A DNA stretch of 64,000 nucleotides from Phylloscopus collybita (GCA_027886175.1 JAJNNQ010000006.1:1178001-1242000), one strand, 5' to 3'. Shown: positions 12,551 to 25,730, numbered from the stretch's first letter. Notes: generated from the sequence alone by a model not told the origin. Numbers and translations are program-made.

Positions 12551-14639
12551 ATCCACTGCCAGAAACTCCAATTATCATCTCTGATGGCTCAGCAGCTCTT
12601 GAAGCTCACACTCCTCCCCATGCAAAGCACTGCAATCTGTTTACACTGAAGTAATAACTGAGAATAAAAAACAGACTTTAGAATGCCTTATTAATCTTGA
12701 TGTTCCTCACTCAGAAGCATTGAGCCCCATATTAGGAGTGGATTTAGGTTTGGGAGTTGCTTCTGAACAACTTGATCCGCGTTGTAATAACAGGAATAAT
12801 TCTTCAACTTGCCTAATCAAGCAACATTCAAACATTTTTGGTCACAAATCACACTTCAAGACAGATCTTTAGTTCTGCAAAAATTGAAAAAGGCCCCAGG
12901 TAGACTAAAAAAGAAAAAGGCTGCTTTCTATCAAGCACTGATTCCACAGATCAGCAAGAACAGCACCCACAGCTAATCAAAACCCATGCCTCCAAGGAGG
13001 CAAGCAAACAGTGATCACCCATCCTAGAGCTGGAGAGGGACACCACACCCAGGGAGAGAAGCCAGATGTTCTGACTGCTGGTCCCCTACTCCATCTATCC
13101 CACACTATCCCATTTGCAAAACATGATTATAGCAGGGTAGAAATAATAGATGCAGCTCTACAATATGAATTGTTCTTCTACAGAGTCAAGTTCTTCTTTT
13201 TATTTAGAATAATTACTTGCCTGGCACACTTCCCGTCCTGCCCAAAAGCCAAGCAATGGCCATGGCTAGTAGCCAACTATGGCCAACAGTACTGCAGCTA
13301 TAATTTTGGAAATTAATTTTCAAATCAAAGAATTATGCTCCTGATAGTAAAGTATAGCCAGGACACTGAGCTGTGATATAAAGCAATATATTATTTCACT
13401 GGTATGTGAAATGCTGTATTATTCTACATGGATATAGTCTCAGAGTAGCTCTTACAGTGAAAAAGGGTTAGGAAGTGACAGGATAAGTCATGTTTTCCTC
13501 AAAGTTAAAGAAACCAGTTCTCAGGTGTGACACTTCTGGAAATATTTATGGGAAGAAGAAAAAAAACACCCTAAAAATAGGAAATAATACATTAAAAATG
13601 AGCAAAACCACCAACCAATCTTAAGGGTTGCATTTAGACAGTGGTAAAGCAGTCTGGAGTAAAGACTCCAGATTAAATAGTAATTCTATTTCTATTTAAT
13701 TTATGCTATGATATTGATAGGATCACCAGTAGCACAGTATCCAAGTAGTTCACAACACAGAGGCACTATTACCAACATCATAATTTTACAGATGAAGAAA
13801 TGAAAGTCCAAATTCTCAAAGCTATTAAAGTTTACAGATAAGATATCCTGACAAAGTGACTTGCACTATGGTTGGTTAGGAAATCAAGTTCAGGTTTCTC
13901 ACTCCCTCAGCAGCACTCACATAACTGGCTCAAGGTTTGCTTTCCATGGGATGGTTTTGCTTTTGTTACAATATAAAATAATTTTAACCAAGACCATATG
14001 GTGTTACTGAGTCCTATTCTGTGAATTTAAGAACTGTTCAATCTCACTTGCACTCTGAGGAAAGTAACATGTATTCTTTTGAGTGTTCAAAGGGATCTTG
14101 TGTGTGTGTGTTTGTTAACAACTCACAACTGATTTATTTTCCCAGGCATATCTCTGCTTTTAGCAGCCATTTGCTCCTGGTCACCAGTCATCATCACATG
14201 GTAATTTGAAACCAGCCTACTGTCATCAGAATTATTTGATCTTCAGGGTGAGAGAACAATGATGGTTGTAGGCACTTCCACAGAGTATCTGTCACAACGA
14301 AAGGCGGAGAGCTGACGAAGAGGCTCCTTACTCAAACAGAGATTCAATGTTCTGAGGCATTTAATCTTTTTTCTGTGTTTTGCTAGGGGTGTAAAAAAAA
14401 AAAAGTTGGAACATCAGTTAACAAAAATGAAGACAGGGCCATAGAGTAGTTTTGGAAAGGAAAAATTCAAACAATCTCAACTACTGAACAATCAAACTTT
14501 TGCTCCTGATCAGATATCCAAAATGTCTGGGGTGGATAGGCAGCAGTTTCTGGTTTTATTCTATGGCATTAATTAATGTGGCAAAGTTGGGGCAGCAGAA
14601 CCTTTGACAAAGGTGATCACCTAAATCAATCAGACATGC

Positions 14640-16105
14640 ATAAGTCCATAGGACAAGATGTGATTGATAATATGGGGCTCAGAGAGGTGGTGAATGTCAC
14701 TGCAAGTGCAATCCCTGTCATCCTTGAGAGGCTGAGGTAATCAATCTTGACTGATTACCAACGACTGGAAAAAGGCAAAAGTCACAAATGTGTTCTTGAA
14801 GAAAACCAAGAAGGAGAAGCCTTCCTAAGGAGGTGAGACCTTCTTGAGAGGTGAGACCTCCTGCTCTACAAGCCAATACTTCTCACCTTTCAGTCCCTGT
14901 AAGGGTCATAGAGAACATTTCCAGGCATGCAAAGGACAATACAGTGATTTGAATCAGCCAGTATGGATTTTCTGAGGGCAGATCATGTCTCACTTACCTG
15001 GTTTTCCTCTATGATCAGATGGTCAGCTTAGGGGACAATGGGAGAAGAGATGATGCTAATTTTGAAATATCTTGGATGAAGTCTTTCAAAGTATCTTCAC
15101 AGCTAAATTGGACAGGCATTGACTGAATAAGTGGACAGTAATTTGGACTAAAATTTGGCTGCACCTTTGGGCTCAAAGGCCTGTTATGAGCAGCATGAAA
15201 TCCAGGTGGCATCTGGGCCACAGAGCAATGGTGCCCATCTGTTCAATGTCTTTATCCATGACCTAAATGATAGGATGGAACTCACTCTCATCAAATTCAT
15301 GGATGATACCAAATTAGAGAGAACACTTGATAAGCTGGAGAGTTGAAGTATTGTTCGGAAGGAAAACAGCAGTCTGGAGATATGAGCTGACAAGAACCAT
15401 GAACTTCAAAAAAGGCAGAGTGCTGCATCTGGAACACAGCCATTCCATGCCCCAGTATTGGCTGGGTTGTCAGCTGTAGAGAAAGCAACTTTGCAGGGAA
15501 GGATTGGGGTGATACCATGGAGAGCAGGTTTAATATGAGCCAGCAGTGTGCCATGTGTACAAAGAGGCCACATAGTGTGATCTGTCAACAAAAGCATAGC
15601 CAGAAGGTCAGCAGCACTACCCTTTGCTCACAACCTGGTGAGACCACACCTACAGTAATACCTCCAATTTGGGATATACAAAGGAGAGCCCAGAGAAAGG
15701 CAACCAGTGTGGTCAGGGGGCTGGAGCACTCAGCATAGGAGAAAAGGCTGAGATTTGTTGAGGGGAAATTACTGCTACAGTTGACTACAACTACTTGAAG
15801 AGAAAGGTATAGAGAAGTCTTCCTTCTCAGAGCTGCACAAAACCAGGAAAAAGACATGCTGCAACATGCTAGTTCTGATTATGTGTTAGGGAAAAAAAAA
15901 GATCATTCCACAGATGGTAAAATATTGGCATAGATGCCCCAGAGGAGCTGTCTCCAAAGGTATCACATTTGGAGATACTCAGAACTTGACTGGACACTAG
16001 TCTGAGCAAGATGGTGTAGCTTGGTGCTGCTTTGAGAGGCAGGTAGGACTAGATGACCTGATGAGGTCACTTTCAACCAAAATTATCATGATTTTGCAAT
16101 TCCAG
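14640..16105 (+). mobile_element. old 5'-truncated CR1 LINE
   Basis: The order of decayed segments matches the 3' half of a bird CR1 ORF2 plus its 3' UTR. A segment near 14750-14820 corresponds to the 'DW…K…VFKK' part of the reverse transcriptase. The thumb/palm region has FNVF..DL and F-x-DD-T-K-L motifs at 15242-15316. A stretch near 15520-15560 has the MSQQCA word, and 15690-15735 has a GLEH-like word. The element ends with GACTAGATGACC (about 16048-16059) followed by a decayed 'attctgtgattt' terminus near 16080-16105. CR1 copies itself by target-primed reverse transcription and usually truncates at the 5' end. Many frameshifts and stops show that this copy is ancient and inactive. Confidence 0.8.
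15155..15346 (+). pseudogene. CR1 reverse-transcriptase remnant
   Basis: A 63-codon open piece inside the CR1 copy. Residues 30-37 read FNVFIHDL and residues 48-54 read FMDDTKL. These align with the palm motifs of CR1 reverse transcriptase, usually FN.FI.DL and FADDTKL, so the two catalytic Asp residues survive but the preceding Ala is Met. The frame is broken on both sides and there is no genuine start codon context; it is a molecular fossil, not a gene. Confidence 0.75.
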
Positions 16106-19100
16106 ATGAGCCCAATGACTTGCATTTGTATTTTGAGAAGAAAGCAACTCCTAACCTGAAAATTTAAGAAGGCAGAAAAGCCATTTCTACTATTGCAGTG
16201 GGGTTTCAGCCACAGTGATAGAAATGAGCTCTTTCTCCCCTCTCAAATTGCCTTCTCAGTTGTGATATCTGAAAGAAAATATGCCTGCACAGAAATCAGA
16301 AATAACCAAGTTTTACTTTATTTACATAATGACCCTGCCAAAAAAGCAGATGATCATTTCAGTGTGCTTTATTAGATATGCTGTCTAGCTTCTCATCAAT
16401 TTGCATCACTTGTCATTACCTCCTGGGAGGGTCCTCAGGTCACATCCAACTTTTTTATGAAGTGCTGGCACAGTCCCTAATATAGTCTCAAATGGGTCCT
16501 CCAGTGATCATAAAAACATAAAGATATCCTAAAAAAACACAGTACACACAAAGGGCTTTTACTCTCCCAAGTAATTTTGGGCAGACTGCTAGGTCATTCC
16601 CTTGCCCTCTGTTTCTATCTGGGAAGAAGCCCTTAAAGTGCTGACTACAAGGGCAGAAGGAACAAACCGAATTTGCAGAAAGCTGCTTGGTTGTGGGAGG
16701 TGAGTCCTCAGTTTCCCTGCAGAGCTGGAACATGAGGGCAGGGAGCCTTGGGGTGAACATAGCTGGCTGTCCCTCCCCAACTCTTGCACCAGGATCCAAG
16801 CAAAGTGAAAGTTTTGCAGCCAGTTGCTGTTTTCATACCTGCACCACGGCATGCAACAGTGTTCATCTTTGTATTTATATGGCTCAGACCACACAGGGAA
16901 AAAGGCAGCTGTTCCCCTAAAAGAAGTGTTGTGGGGCTGCATCTATGCTGCTCAGCAGATCTTTTTGACTGTTCTTTCCCTGCCTTCATTCTCCACCCAG
17001 CAATTCACAGATGAGTGTTGTTGATCTGGCACAGGCACTGTGCTGTTTCAGAGACTGAACTGATGCATCACAGGGCGATGTCCCCACTCAGACATCAAGC
17101 TCAAGGCTGATCAAAAGCTAGACAATGCTGCATTTGGCTTTTCTGACAGTGGACTGCAGCTGGTGGGTCTGTTTCTGCCACAGAAAGGGGAGGTAGGGGA
17201 TGGCTGCTCCTTCATGCTCCACGGGGCATGAAGGGCCGTGGGAGGAGAGGCTGCCTCCTCTTCCAGGTGCAAACACAGCCCTCATTGCCTTGGCCTTGGC
17301 TGCCATGGGCCACCTGGCTCTGCAGCCTCTGCAAAGTGGTGATGGGCCATTCTGCAGGTCTGCAAACCAGCTCCCCTCAGCAGCTGCTTTGTTTACCTGC
17401 GCTTTGTTTACCGTGGAAGAAAATGCCTGGGACCAAGGCAAGCATCCAAACCCAAGCTGACACAGCTCATTTAGGCTTGGCAGGGAGTAGCCCTTCTGGA
17501 TTCAAAGCCAGTGAAAGGATGGGACTGGCAAAAAGACACTTTGCTGCCTGTGTTTCTTAAGAAAAGCTTTGTTTGTTGTGCTACCAGTCTTGGGCCTTTG
17601 AGAGAAGGGCAGAACTACAAGAATTTGACTCTGATCTTGAGAGGAGAGGGAAAGCAGGGAACATTCTATTTGTGTGGGTTTGTTTGGGTTTTTTCTTAAA
17701 ACACAAAGGACAGAGAGAACAATGGACATTATTATACAGCAGGAATGTGCAGACATGGACTCCCATACGTGTCCATGGGGTGTTCTTTCAGCTCTTTACT
17801 TCTGGGGCCAGCCTGGCCTGGTCTACCTTGAACTTGCTGAAACAGAGAGCAAATACAATAAAAACATTGCAATTGCAGTTCATGCAAGGTCCACACAGAT
17901 AACATAGGGATACTCACCTCAGTGGGATTTAGGTACCCCATATAACTTTAGGAAAGTGGACTTGAGGGTCTCCCCAGATGCTGAGTCCCTCCTCCAGGCA
18001 CGGTGTCTGACTTTAGGCTATTGATTACTGGCTGTGTGTGAATGTGATATATAAAGTCATCTGACAAAAAAGACTAAACATCAGGCTGTCAATCACAGAA
18101 GCATCTTCTTTAAACATATGCAAACGAAACCAATTTCATTACCAAAATGCTGGCAAACTCTCTGTCTTGCTTGAAGCTCTTAGAGTCCTTTGTTTCCAAA
18201 TGCATTAGTGGTGAGTAAATGCATCAGGCTGCAGGAGCCTGCTCTCCAGAATGGCAAAAAGTCATGTCCAAATGACTCCTCCAAAACACATAGATAAATA
18301 AAGACAGAAATTTCAGTTCTGGGATGGGAAAGATGGAAGAGGGAAGTGGCTCTGCCAGGCAAAGCAGACAGACAGGCCACACAGAAACTGGTAAATGTGG
18401 GAGACTCCCAGTTCCTGAAGTAGGACTCACATATCATGAACAGGGTGAGATGGTAGAGCAGCCCTGAAGTCATTCTTGTCACCTCAGTCTCCTTCAGAAA
18501 GGAGATGTGGCATCCTGCATGTGTCCCTAGTGTGCATGATGTGGAGGCTGGGACTTGTGGCAGATATGTAGCCCCAGGCAGCCACAGCAGAGCTCAAATA
18601 AGGACTGGGAGAACTACTGAGATGATGTGTGGTCAGAAATTGAGGGAACTGAATTAATGGAAAGTGCAGAACTGATTTCTGTTTGACAGGATTTGAAATG
18701 TTTCCTGCTTTAGCCTGTTTATTTTTATATCCTTCTTAAGAATTATTGTATTGGCTTAAAAACAGAACATGTAATCATTAAATATCCAGATTTCCAGGTT
18801 AAAAATATCAAGTATTTTCAGAAAGTGAAAATAGACATGATTTAGATATCGATCTGTATAATGCCATTTGCTAGAAATATTGTTCATAGCATGGCAAATA
18901 TAAACACTGGATTAATTTAAAGTTTTAAAATTTTCCTGTTAAGTCTGATCAAAAAAGGAAAAAAGAAAAGGAAAACACTGTTTGGAACTTTTTAATACTG
19001 AATCATTTGAGCACCTGGAAGCACAAATGTAATCTTAAAACCAAAAGCAAGACAGGAGGGGAAAACCAAACCAAACAAACCCTTCCTACCAACACAAATG

Positions 19101-19189
19101 CTGTAAATGATGAAAAACTCCTTGCTGTGTTTGGATGCAACCCTGGATGGTTTAGGAGCGTTTTGAGTTACCAGCTCACCCTTCACAGA
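16106..19189. other. intergenic DNA, no gene recognised
   Basis: Between about 16480 and 17900 stop codons are sparse and several frames stay open on both strands at once. None shows a recognisable domain, and opposite-strand frames overlap completely, which is what moderately GC-richer noncoding DNA produces. The remainder is AT-rich single-copy sequence. Confidence 0.5.
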
Positions 19190-20060
19190 AACCCGTGACG
19201 AAAGCACTGGTGTTTGATGGACTTACGAGGATAACCCCGCGATTTGGGGGCCGGCACTACGCGGAAAAGCTCTTTTTTGGTAGCGTATATGCCCAGCCGA
19301 GGCAGGGGAGGGGGTACCTGCCTCCCGCTCGGAGCAGCCCTGCGACTGTTCCCGTACGGCGGCGGAGCGGGTCCCGGGCGGATGCGGCCGGCATTCCCGA
19401 GCGGCGGCGGTGCCGTTCCCGGGCAGTGGCGGTGCCGTTCCCGGGCGGTGGCGGTGCCGTTCCCGGGCAGTGGCGGTGCCGTTCCCGGGCGGTGGCGGTG
19501 CCGTTCCCGGGCGGTGGCGGTGCCGTTCCCGGGCGGTGGCGGTGCCGCTCCCGGGCCGTGGCGGTGCCGTTCCCGGGCAGTGGCGGTGCCGCTCCCGGGC
19601 AGTGGCGGTGCCGCTCCCGGGCCGTGGCGGTGCCGTTCCCGGGCAGTGGCGGTGCCGCTCCCGGGCAGTGGCGGTGTCGCTCCCGGGCCGTGGCGGTGCC
19701 GCTCCCGGGCCGTGGCGGTGCCGTTCCCGGGCAGTGGCGGTGCCGTTCCCGGGCAGTGGCGGTGCCGCTCCCGGGCCGTGGCGGTGCCGTTCCCGGGCGG
19801 TGGCGGTGCCGTTCCCGGGCAGTGGCGGCGCGGCTCTCCGGGCGGACGGTGCCGCTCCGTGGTGCGGAGCCCGCACTGCAGGCTCGGCCGGCTGCAGCCC
19901 CCGCAGCCTGCCCGCCGCCGGACAAAGGGAAGGGGAAAGGCTGGGGGATGGCGGGGCAATGACAGGTGTTGTCTCGGGCCGGGGGTGCCGGCACGGCCGG
20001 GCTCCAGCGATGTTTCTGACCGCAGGCGCCCAAGCTGCCGAGGGCTGGCCAGCCGGGAAT
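19190..20060. promoter_or_regulatory. CpG island, candidate promoter of an unannotated transcript
   Basis: GC content and CpG density rise abruptly from an AT-rich background. CpG-rich unique sequence flanks the 22-bp minisatellite on both sides (19200-19412 and 19831-20060). On the minus strand a full-consensus splice donor (CTC|GTAAGT, GT at 19226-19225) lies at the island's left edge, compatible with a first exon transcribed leftwards out of the island. No protein-coding first exon such as the expected small SERP2 start was found. Bird CpG islands usually mark promoters, but here the downstream exons are not identifiable. Confidence 0.5.
19413..19830. repeat. 22-bp minisatellite, exactly 19 copies
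   Basis: Nineteen head-to-tail 22-bp units with no indel. Each unit begins CCG[T/C]TCCCGGGC, has A, G or C at unit position 13, and ends GTGGCGGTG. Apart from three scattered single substitutions, variation is confined to positions 4 and 13, giving four unit types (T/a, T/g, C/a, C/c). Units 7-12 show a three-unit (66-bp) higher-order period (Cc-Ta-Ca twice). Every unit carries a SmaI-type CCCGGG palindrome and at least three CpGs. The unit contains no stop codon in any frame of either strand, so all six frames appear open for over 200 codons. These translations are artefacts of the array. Confidence 0.95.
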
Positions 20061-20236
20061 GGGCTTCATTTCTTAAAACACGGGCTCAGCGTGATGGGGC
20101 TTAAGCTCAGCCTGAAAGGGTTCTTTGCGGGATCCGAAGTCAACAAAACAATACTCCTGAGCAGTGCGGACCCCATGTTACAGAAAATCCAGATTGGCTA
20201 AGAACCAAGTGAAATTAAGGGAAAATCCGCCCCCTG

Positions 20237-20241
<5 letters not shown>

Positions 20242-20283
<42 letters not shown>
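20242..20283. repeat. poly(T) tract, 42 nt
   Basis: An uninterrupted 42-nt T run that begins about 180 bp beyond the right edge of the CpG island. On the minus strand it is an A tract lying upstream of the island in the leftward direction. No retroposed body is recognisable on either side. Confidence 0.9.
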
Positions 20284-20286
<3 letters not shown>

Positions 20287-23200
20287 CTGTCCAGATCACG
20301 AAAGGATTCAGGATGAGGATGTTTATAAGAAGCCTTGTTTTGTAAATCAGGGACTTGCAGACCCTTGTGTTGTGCTGCAGCTGCTATTTACAGTAGATAC
20401 TTAAGGAGGTATTTCAGTAGGAGACCAAGAGGAGCCAGAAACAGGAAAATGTAGTTCAAGGCCCTGTTCCCAGCCTGCCGAGAGGATTGGAACAGACAGC
20501 CCCTCTCCAGCCCCTTGTGTCCTTTACCTGCCTCTGTTTCACCCCTCTGCTGCTCCTGACACAGTGAAACAGTGCCTACCTAGCAGAGAGGGACATCCAT
20601 CTAGGAGCTGCCATCACGCAGATGACATCAGGAATAACGCTAGCAGATGGCAGGTCTGAAGAGGAGCCGCTGCCACCAATGCAGGCTGGCAGGCAAACAT
20701 TCCTGCTCTGGCAGCTGGAACAACGGTACTGCAAATGAAACATGAACAATTTCCTCCCTGCCAGCAAAGAAAATAGCTCCAGGGAGAACCCAGGGAGAAT
20801 AATTGTCAGCCTCCTCTAGGTATCATGGGAACAGAGGCCATTCAGTAATCCCCTGGTAAACAACTGTGTCTTATTTTTAATACAGAATAAAACCCCAAGA
20901 ATCTAAGAGCGGGTACTGCACAATTGCTGAATTAGCTGCACCAGTGCCCCCCTCCTTCTGACCTTCCACTGAAAATCATTGAAGTGAGGCATGCAGGAGT
21001 TCTACTGTAACCAAAATGGGCTCATAACAGAGGGTGAATCTCTTGTCACAGAACAATGCAGATAGGACAAATACTTAACATTCTTCTTGCTCCTGTCTTT
21101 GAAGAAGATGCTGATCATTAGACCAGTAAAATTCCTCTTTCTTTTGGGACTCAGCCAGGTCTCTCTGTCTTCTGATGCCTTTTTTCTTTTCTTTTTTTTT
21201 TTAATTTTCCTTCAGTCATGGTTAAAATATGCTGCAGCCTTACAGCACGTACTGCAAGCTGGCTGGTGTGCCCCCAGAAACTCTCGGTAGCAGCAAGCAG
21301 GGACACGGTTGATGCTGGCACTCACAATGAACATGGCTTATCTTCACTGATATTCAAAGAGCTACAACAACACAGAAATCCTGTAAGCCTCAGTAAAGTC
21401 AAAATCCTGTAAACACTTGCCAGTAATTCATAATAATATACTAACAATGGGTGCTATTTGGTTCAATGGCACTACTCCTCACAGGGGGAACAGTGTCAGA
21501 CTACCAGAATAACTGCACTCAGGCTTTCCAGCAGCAGCTAGTTATGGATACAAAGGGAATAATAAAAGAATAAGATAGACATACCTCCCTGATGTATTTT
21601 CCCAGTTTCCAGTAACTTGCTATGCCACTGGCACAGTACCTGATTTTTGGCTCCTATTATAGGGAATGTTCTTCTATCTCCCATGAAATTCAGCACACAC
21701 ATTTGTTGTCATCCCAGCAGGTATCAGGATTCCCTCCAAGCAGGGGTCTCAACTATGATCATTTTATCCCATGGGCTCTACTTCATTTATATTTGCAGAT
21801 TATCCTGTTTAAGAGGTTACTCTGAAATAAAGGACTTGTGTAGGGATAATGCAGTATATATATGACTACCAGCTTTTCCTATCTGCAGGAACCCACTGAG
21901 AAACATACCTCTGGCTCTGATATAAGAAAATTGATAAATGCAAAACTGCCATGAACACACATTGTAATGAGCACATCTGCCATTTAAAAAAGTAAAATGG
22001 CAAGCTATTTCTATATCCAGGGCTTGGAGAGCAATCACTCTTCATACCCTGCAGCCTGGCACAGGCATAGACCAAGGAAAGATAATGAGAGGCCTGCTCA
22101 GTCCTTATCACAATTATTCTTTTGCTTTCTTTTCCTTGCTCCTCACTCCCCCTTGCCTACGCTGGAAAACCCTGCTCTCATTTCCTCAGACATGGATGCA
22201 GCAGATATAACACAGGTGGGAAGCATGTTTTCCTCTGCTAGATTACTGGCACCCAGGAGCCCCACTCCAAAATTAATTCTCCAGCCGGTATCTCTCATCC
22301 AGCCCCAGGAGTGTAAAAAGCCACGGAGACAGACATGAATCACAGGTGATGCCTCTAAACCTCTTTTTATCCTCCCTTCAATCTGATTCAAGGGGGGAGC
22401 AAAAAACCCCAGCACATTCTGTAATGGCAAATAATAACTAGAAATGCCTCTGGCATTTCTCAGAGAAAGACCTGAATATATTTTGCCAGGATGGTTGGTT
22501 GAACACCGCTGCAGCTCCATAACCCTTCATTTCTGTACACAAAGCCTCAAAACCATTAAGGTCTTAGGAGAGAACAGAGAGGTAGGAAATGGGGGGGTCT
22601 GGCTTATGATGTGAGCAGCAGCCAGGCTGCCCAGGACTTTGGCACATCTCCTCCCAGTGATGGGGAGGATTTGGTTTCCATAGCAGCAACGGCGAGATTT
22701 CCCCCACTCTTCCTCTCCGGGACTTGTATTCCACAAATGCATGGGAGTTATATTTCCCCCCAAGGCTTTCATTTTCCTGCTGCACGGTTTTGTCGTGCTC
22801 CAGCAGGTCTGCCTTTTTCTGCCTTTTTCCAACACTGGTTCGGGAAGCGGGGGGGACATGGGGATGCTGTGCATCCCTCCTCACCTCCCTCTCCCTCTTA
22901 ACACTGCTCCACAAAAGATGCAGTGTTCCCTGTCCCCAACTGACTCATCTTTGCTGAGGTCCCCCTTTTCCTTGCCTGTCTCCAGCGATCAGCTCACGCA
23001 TGCCTGGCTTTCCATAACAGAGCAGAGCTGTGTGCAAGTGCCAGGCGCCCGCACAAAGCTGGAGCGCTGCCTGCAGAGGAAATGTCAACACAGGAACACC
23101 AGGCTATTTACAAAACCCCTCTTTATCCTGTGGCAGAGATGCATGTGTCTGTAAAACAGTCATACCTGCATATACTCCCCTTTTGATTTTACTCACATGA

Positions 23201-25486
23201 AGCATATGAAGACTCTTGTATCTCTTGATGAAGAGGACTTTTTTTTTTTTTTTTGTCTGTACAAAAGAGAGGAAAGCATGCTCAGAAATAGGATGGCATA
23301 ACTGCAAACCACACCAAGTATTCTGGGGACTCGTAGGAGGATCTGAAAAGCAAAGCCAATTCATTTTTTGCAGCTGATCTGCCTTCAAAACAAGTGCTCC
23401 TTTAGTTGTACACATTTGACATTTGTCCGCTTCAGGACCAAGGGACTGAGCTGTGTTCTTATTAATACCATAAAACATTTTCTTCTTCAGTGTAGAGCCA
23501 ATACAGAAAAGAGGCCAAAATCTCCTTCATTTTAGCAGGCTTCCCAAGGTATGGGTGCATGGTGTGTTATGCATGTGTGCAAATATTTCCTGCACTCTGG
23601 AACATCCCAACCCACATATCCAGGACAAATGCACACCAGGGAGCCCTAATGGCAGCTGGGATGGGGGAGCTGGGGCTCAGCACAGGGCAGAAGCAATCCC
23701 CAGCTTTTAGATCACAGCTGGCACTGCTCCTACCAACACAGAGGCTGCCAGGCTGAGCCCACTTTTGGTGCAGACTCACCATATAGGGTGGAAGGGATAC
23801 AGAGCCCGGCACAGCTTGGTGCTTTGACCTCTCATGGAGCTCTCAGCCCATCCACCAGGGGGAAGTGCACTGCTTGGCATCCACCCCAAATACTAGTCAA
23901 GATTGTTCCCACTGCTCCTTCCAGATTATTCCCACACTTTGGGCAAGTTGCTATCTCCTCATCTAGGAGAAATAGAGTTCACTTATTGGCATAAAGGCGT
24001 TTTTTCACTACCCGGTTTTTATAGTCATTAATGTCTCTAAGCACCTTGAAAGAAGTGGGTTCATCATTGCTTTATTGCTTTTAGTAATATCGTTGGACTT
24101 AAGTGGTGAAAGAGCCCCAAAGGCTGCACTCAGGAATCAAGACCTCCTTGTGGAAAGCGATGCTGAGATAAATTTGACCACAAAAATCCCATTAATTTCC
24201 ATATGTCACTGAATTCTCCAGTCATCTTGGAAGAACCTTTTGCTGCAGAGCAACATCTGTTCTGGCTCAGAAAAATGGTAGTAAACATCACATCTTAATT
24301 AAAACTCTGTGTACAGTTTTGGGAGACATACTGGTACCTCCTAGAAAAAAAGAAATCTTAATGGCTTTGCTCCCGTGTGCTGACAAAAAACGCCTGTTAC
24401 TGTCCTTGTTTTGGCAAATTCCAAGTCCCCATTTGTCAGAGTCAGAATGGAATTTGGAGGAAAGGCAGTGAAAGGACTCTGACTCCTCTTGGCAGAGTGC
24501 CCCTTTGCTGAAAATATAGCTTTACTTTTCACAACTACATTGTTAAGAAAGCCCCTCTAGATGAGCTTCCAGAGCTCACAGATTTAGATCACAGGTTTAG
24601 CATGGGATTTGTTAGGTACACTCTTCCTTTTCTTCCACTGCACTTAAATCTATCTCTAAGAGTGTTGTGGTTTTGGTGTTGTTGGTTTGTTTTTCTTTTG
24701 TTTTTCTTTTTTTCTTTTTTTTCCCAACCAGCACAATGCAAGGGTGATCCTGATACACTAGCTATTACTTTATCATTAAGGCTCACAAACTGAGTGCAAT
24801 GCAAGTATTTTTTATTCCCGGTTTCCCTTTCTTGCAGAGCTGCAACAGGACTAGCATAGTTATATTCTCATTTAATATGAATAAAAGAGCTTCAAAAACC
24901 TGTTTTCAGCATTCAACCCTTATTTGGGCCCTGCAAGTTTTCAAAAAAAGACCAAAACTTTCTAAAACTTTTCTAAAACTTCTTTTGTTTGAGTAAGACT
25001 GGAATAAAACTGGAAATTTCCAAAAGGATGCACCAGCGCACACAAATTATTAAAACATTTATTTTAGTTGAATTATTCAATAGAAGGATTATGGCAGAGC
25101 CCTTCAGGATCTATCATGGTATAGAAATAAAAATGTTTGGTATATATAAGTGAGAATGTGGCTTTCACCAAGCATCTGCTGAAGGGTTCCATGGTTCCCA
25201 CACCCCATCAAGTTCCTCTGAGGTCAAGCAGCCTGTAAATTCTGGATCCCCATTTCCCAAACACCTCCACAGAAGATAAAATATGTGTTGGTCTTATCTA
25301 AATGCCATGTAGGTGCACAAACCTGAGCTAGGTAAACCTTCTGTAGTCAGTGTTGCAACCTGTCAGACCTAGATAGCATAGTATGAAAATGAACCACACC
25401 CAGCTTTTCTCTCCTGACTACAAAGGAAGTCTTGATTGACTAAATCAAGTGTAAATATCAGCATTTCATCCGTCTGAAGTCAAAGG
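20284..25486. other. intergenic DNA with a GC-richer patch at 22.6-23.1 kb
   Basis: No exon can be supported. The patch 22560-23100 is more GC-rich and has overlapping open frames on both strands. It contains a TGACTCAT AP-1-type word at 22941-22948 and might be a regulatory element, but nothing decisive is seen. A 16-nt T run lies at 23239-23254, and T-rich pyrimidine tracts occur near 24680-24722. The rest is AT-rich. Confidence 0.5.
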
Positions 25487-25730
25487 GTCACAGAATGATT
25501 TAATGTAGTCTGGAGCTCCAAAGTCCTACCCAGAGCAAGGCTAACTTAAAAATTAGATCTGAAAAGCTGAAGTCCTTGTCTAGCTAGGATTTTAAATTTC
25601 CATGCCTGCAGATATCATTGCCTTGCTGAGTAATGCCCTCACTGGGAAGGAAAAAACCCCAGCTTCCATGCAATCAGAATTTCCCTTGACATAACTGCTA
25701 ACTGCTCCTTTTTCCATCACTGTAGAGCAT
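25487..25730 (-). mobile_element. CR1 LINE 3' fragment
   Basis: On the plus strand the fragment begins TCACAGAATGATT, the reverse complement of the CR1 terminus. It continues with words typical of the antisense CR1 3' region: 'gtctggagctccaaagtcc', 'agagcaaggctaac', 'aaattagatct', 'cttgtctagctaggatttt'. It is a divergent, 5'-truncated copy with no coding capacity. Confidence 0.7.

Larger units (their letters stand above)
7078..14639. other. gene-poor DNA; a few AT-rich, homeodomain-site-rich patches
   Basis: No exon can be supported. Two patches (about 10400-10700 and 12200-12480) are uniform AT-rich DNA with repeated TAATTA/ATTAAT words, a texture often seen in conserved vertebrate noncoding elements; that is a texture argument only. 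Open frames at 8597-9028 and 11823-12203 resemble no known protein. A (TG)n array at 12522-12550 and a weak CR1-like tail near 11265-11335 are listed separately. Confidence 0.5.

Noticed and set aside
19183..20201. Long overlapping open frames (217-286 codons) in five or more frames
   Set aside because: They are produced by the 22-bp stop-free minisatellite, which leaves all six frames open. The repeating Gly/Pro/Arg peptides recur identically on both strands with no start or splice logic.
22674..22690. RFX X-box-like half-sites GTTTCC…AGCAAC
   Set aside because: The half-sites are 5 bp apart instead of the usual 1-3 bp, and nothing nearby is a ciliary gene promoter.
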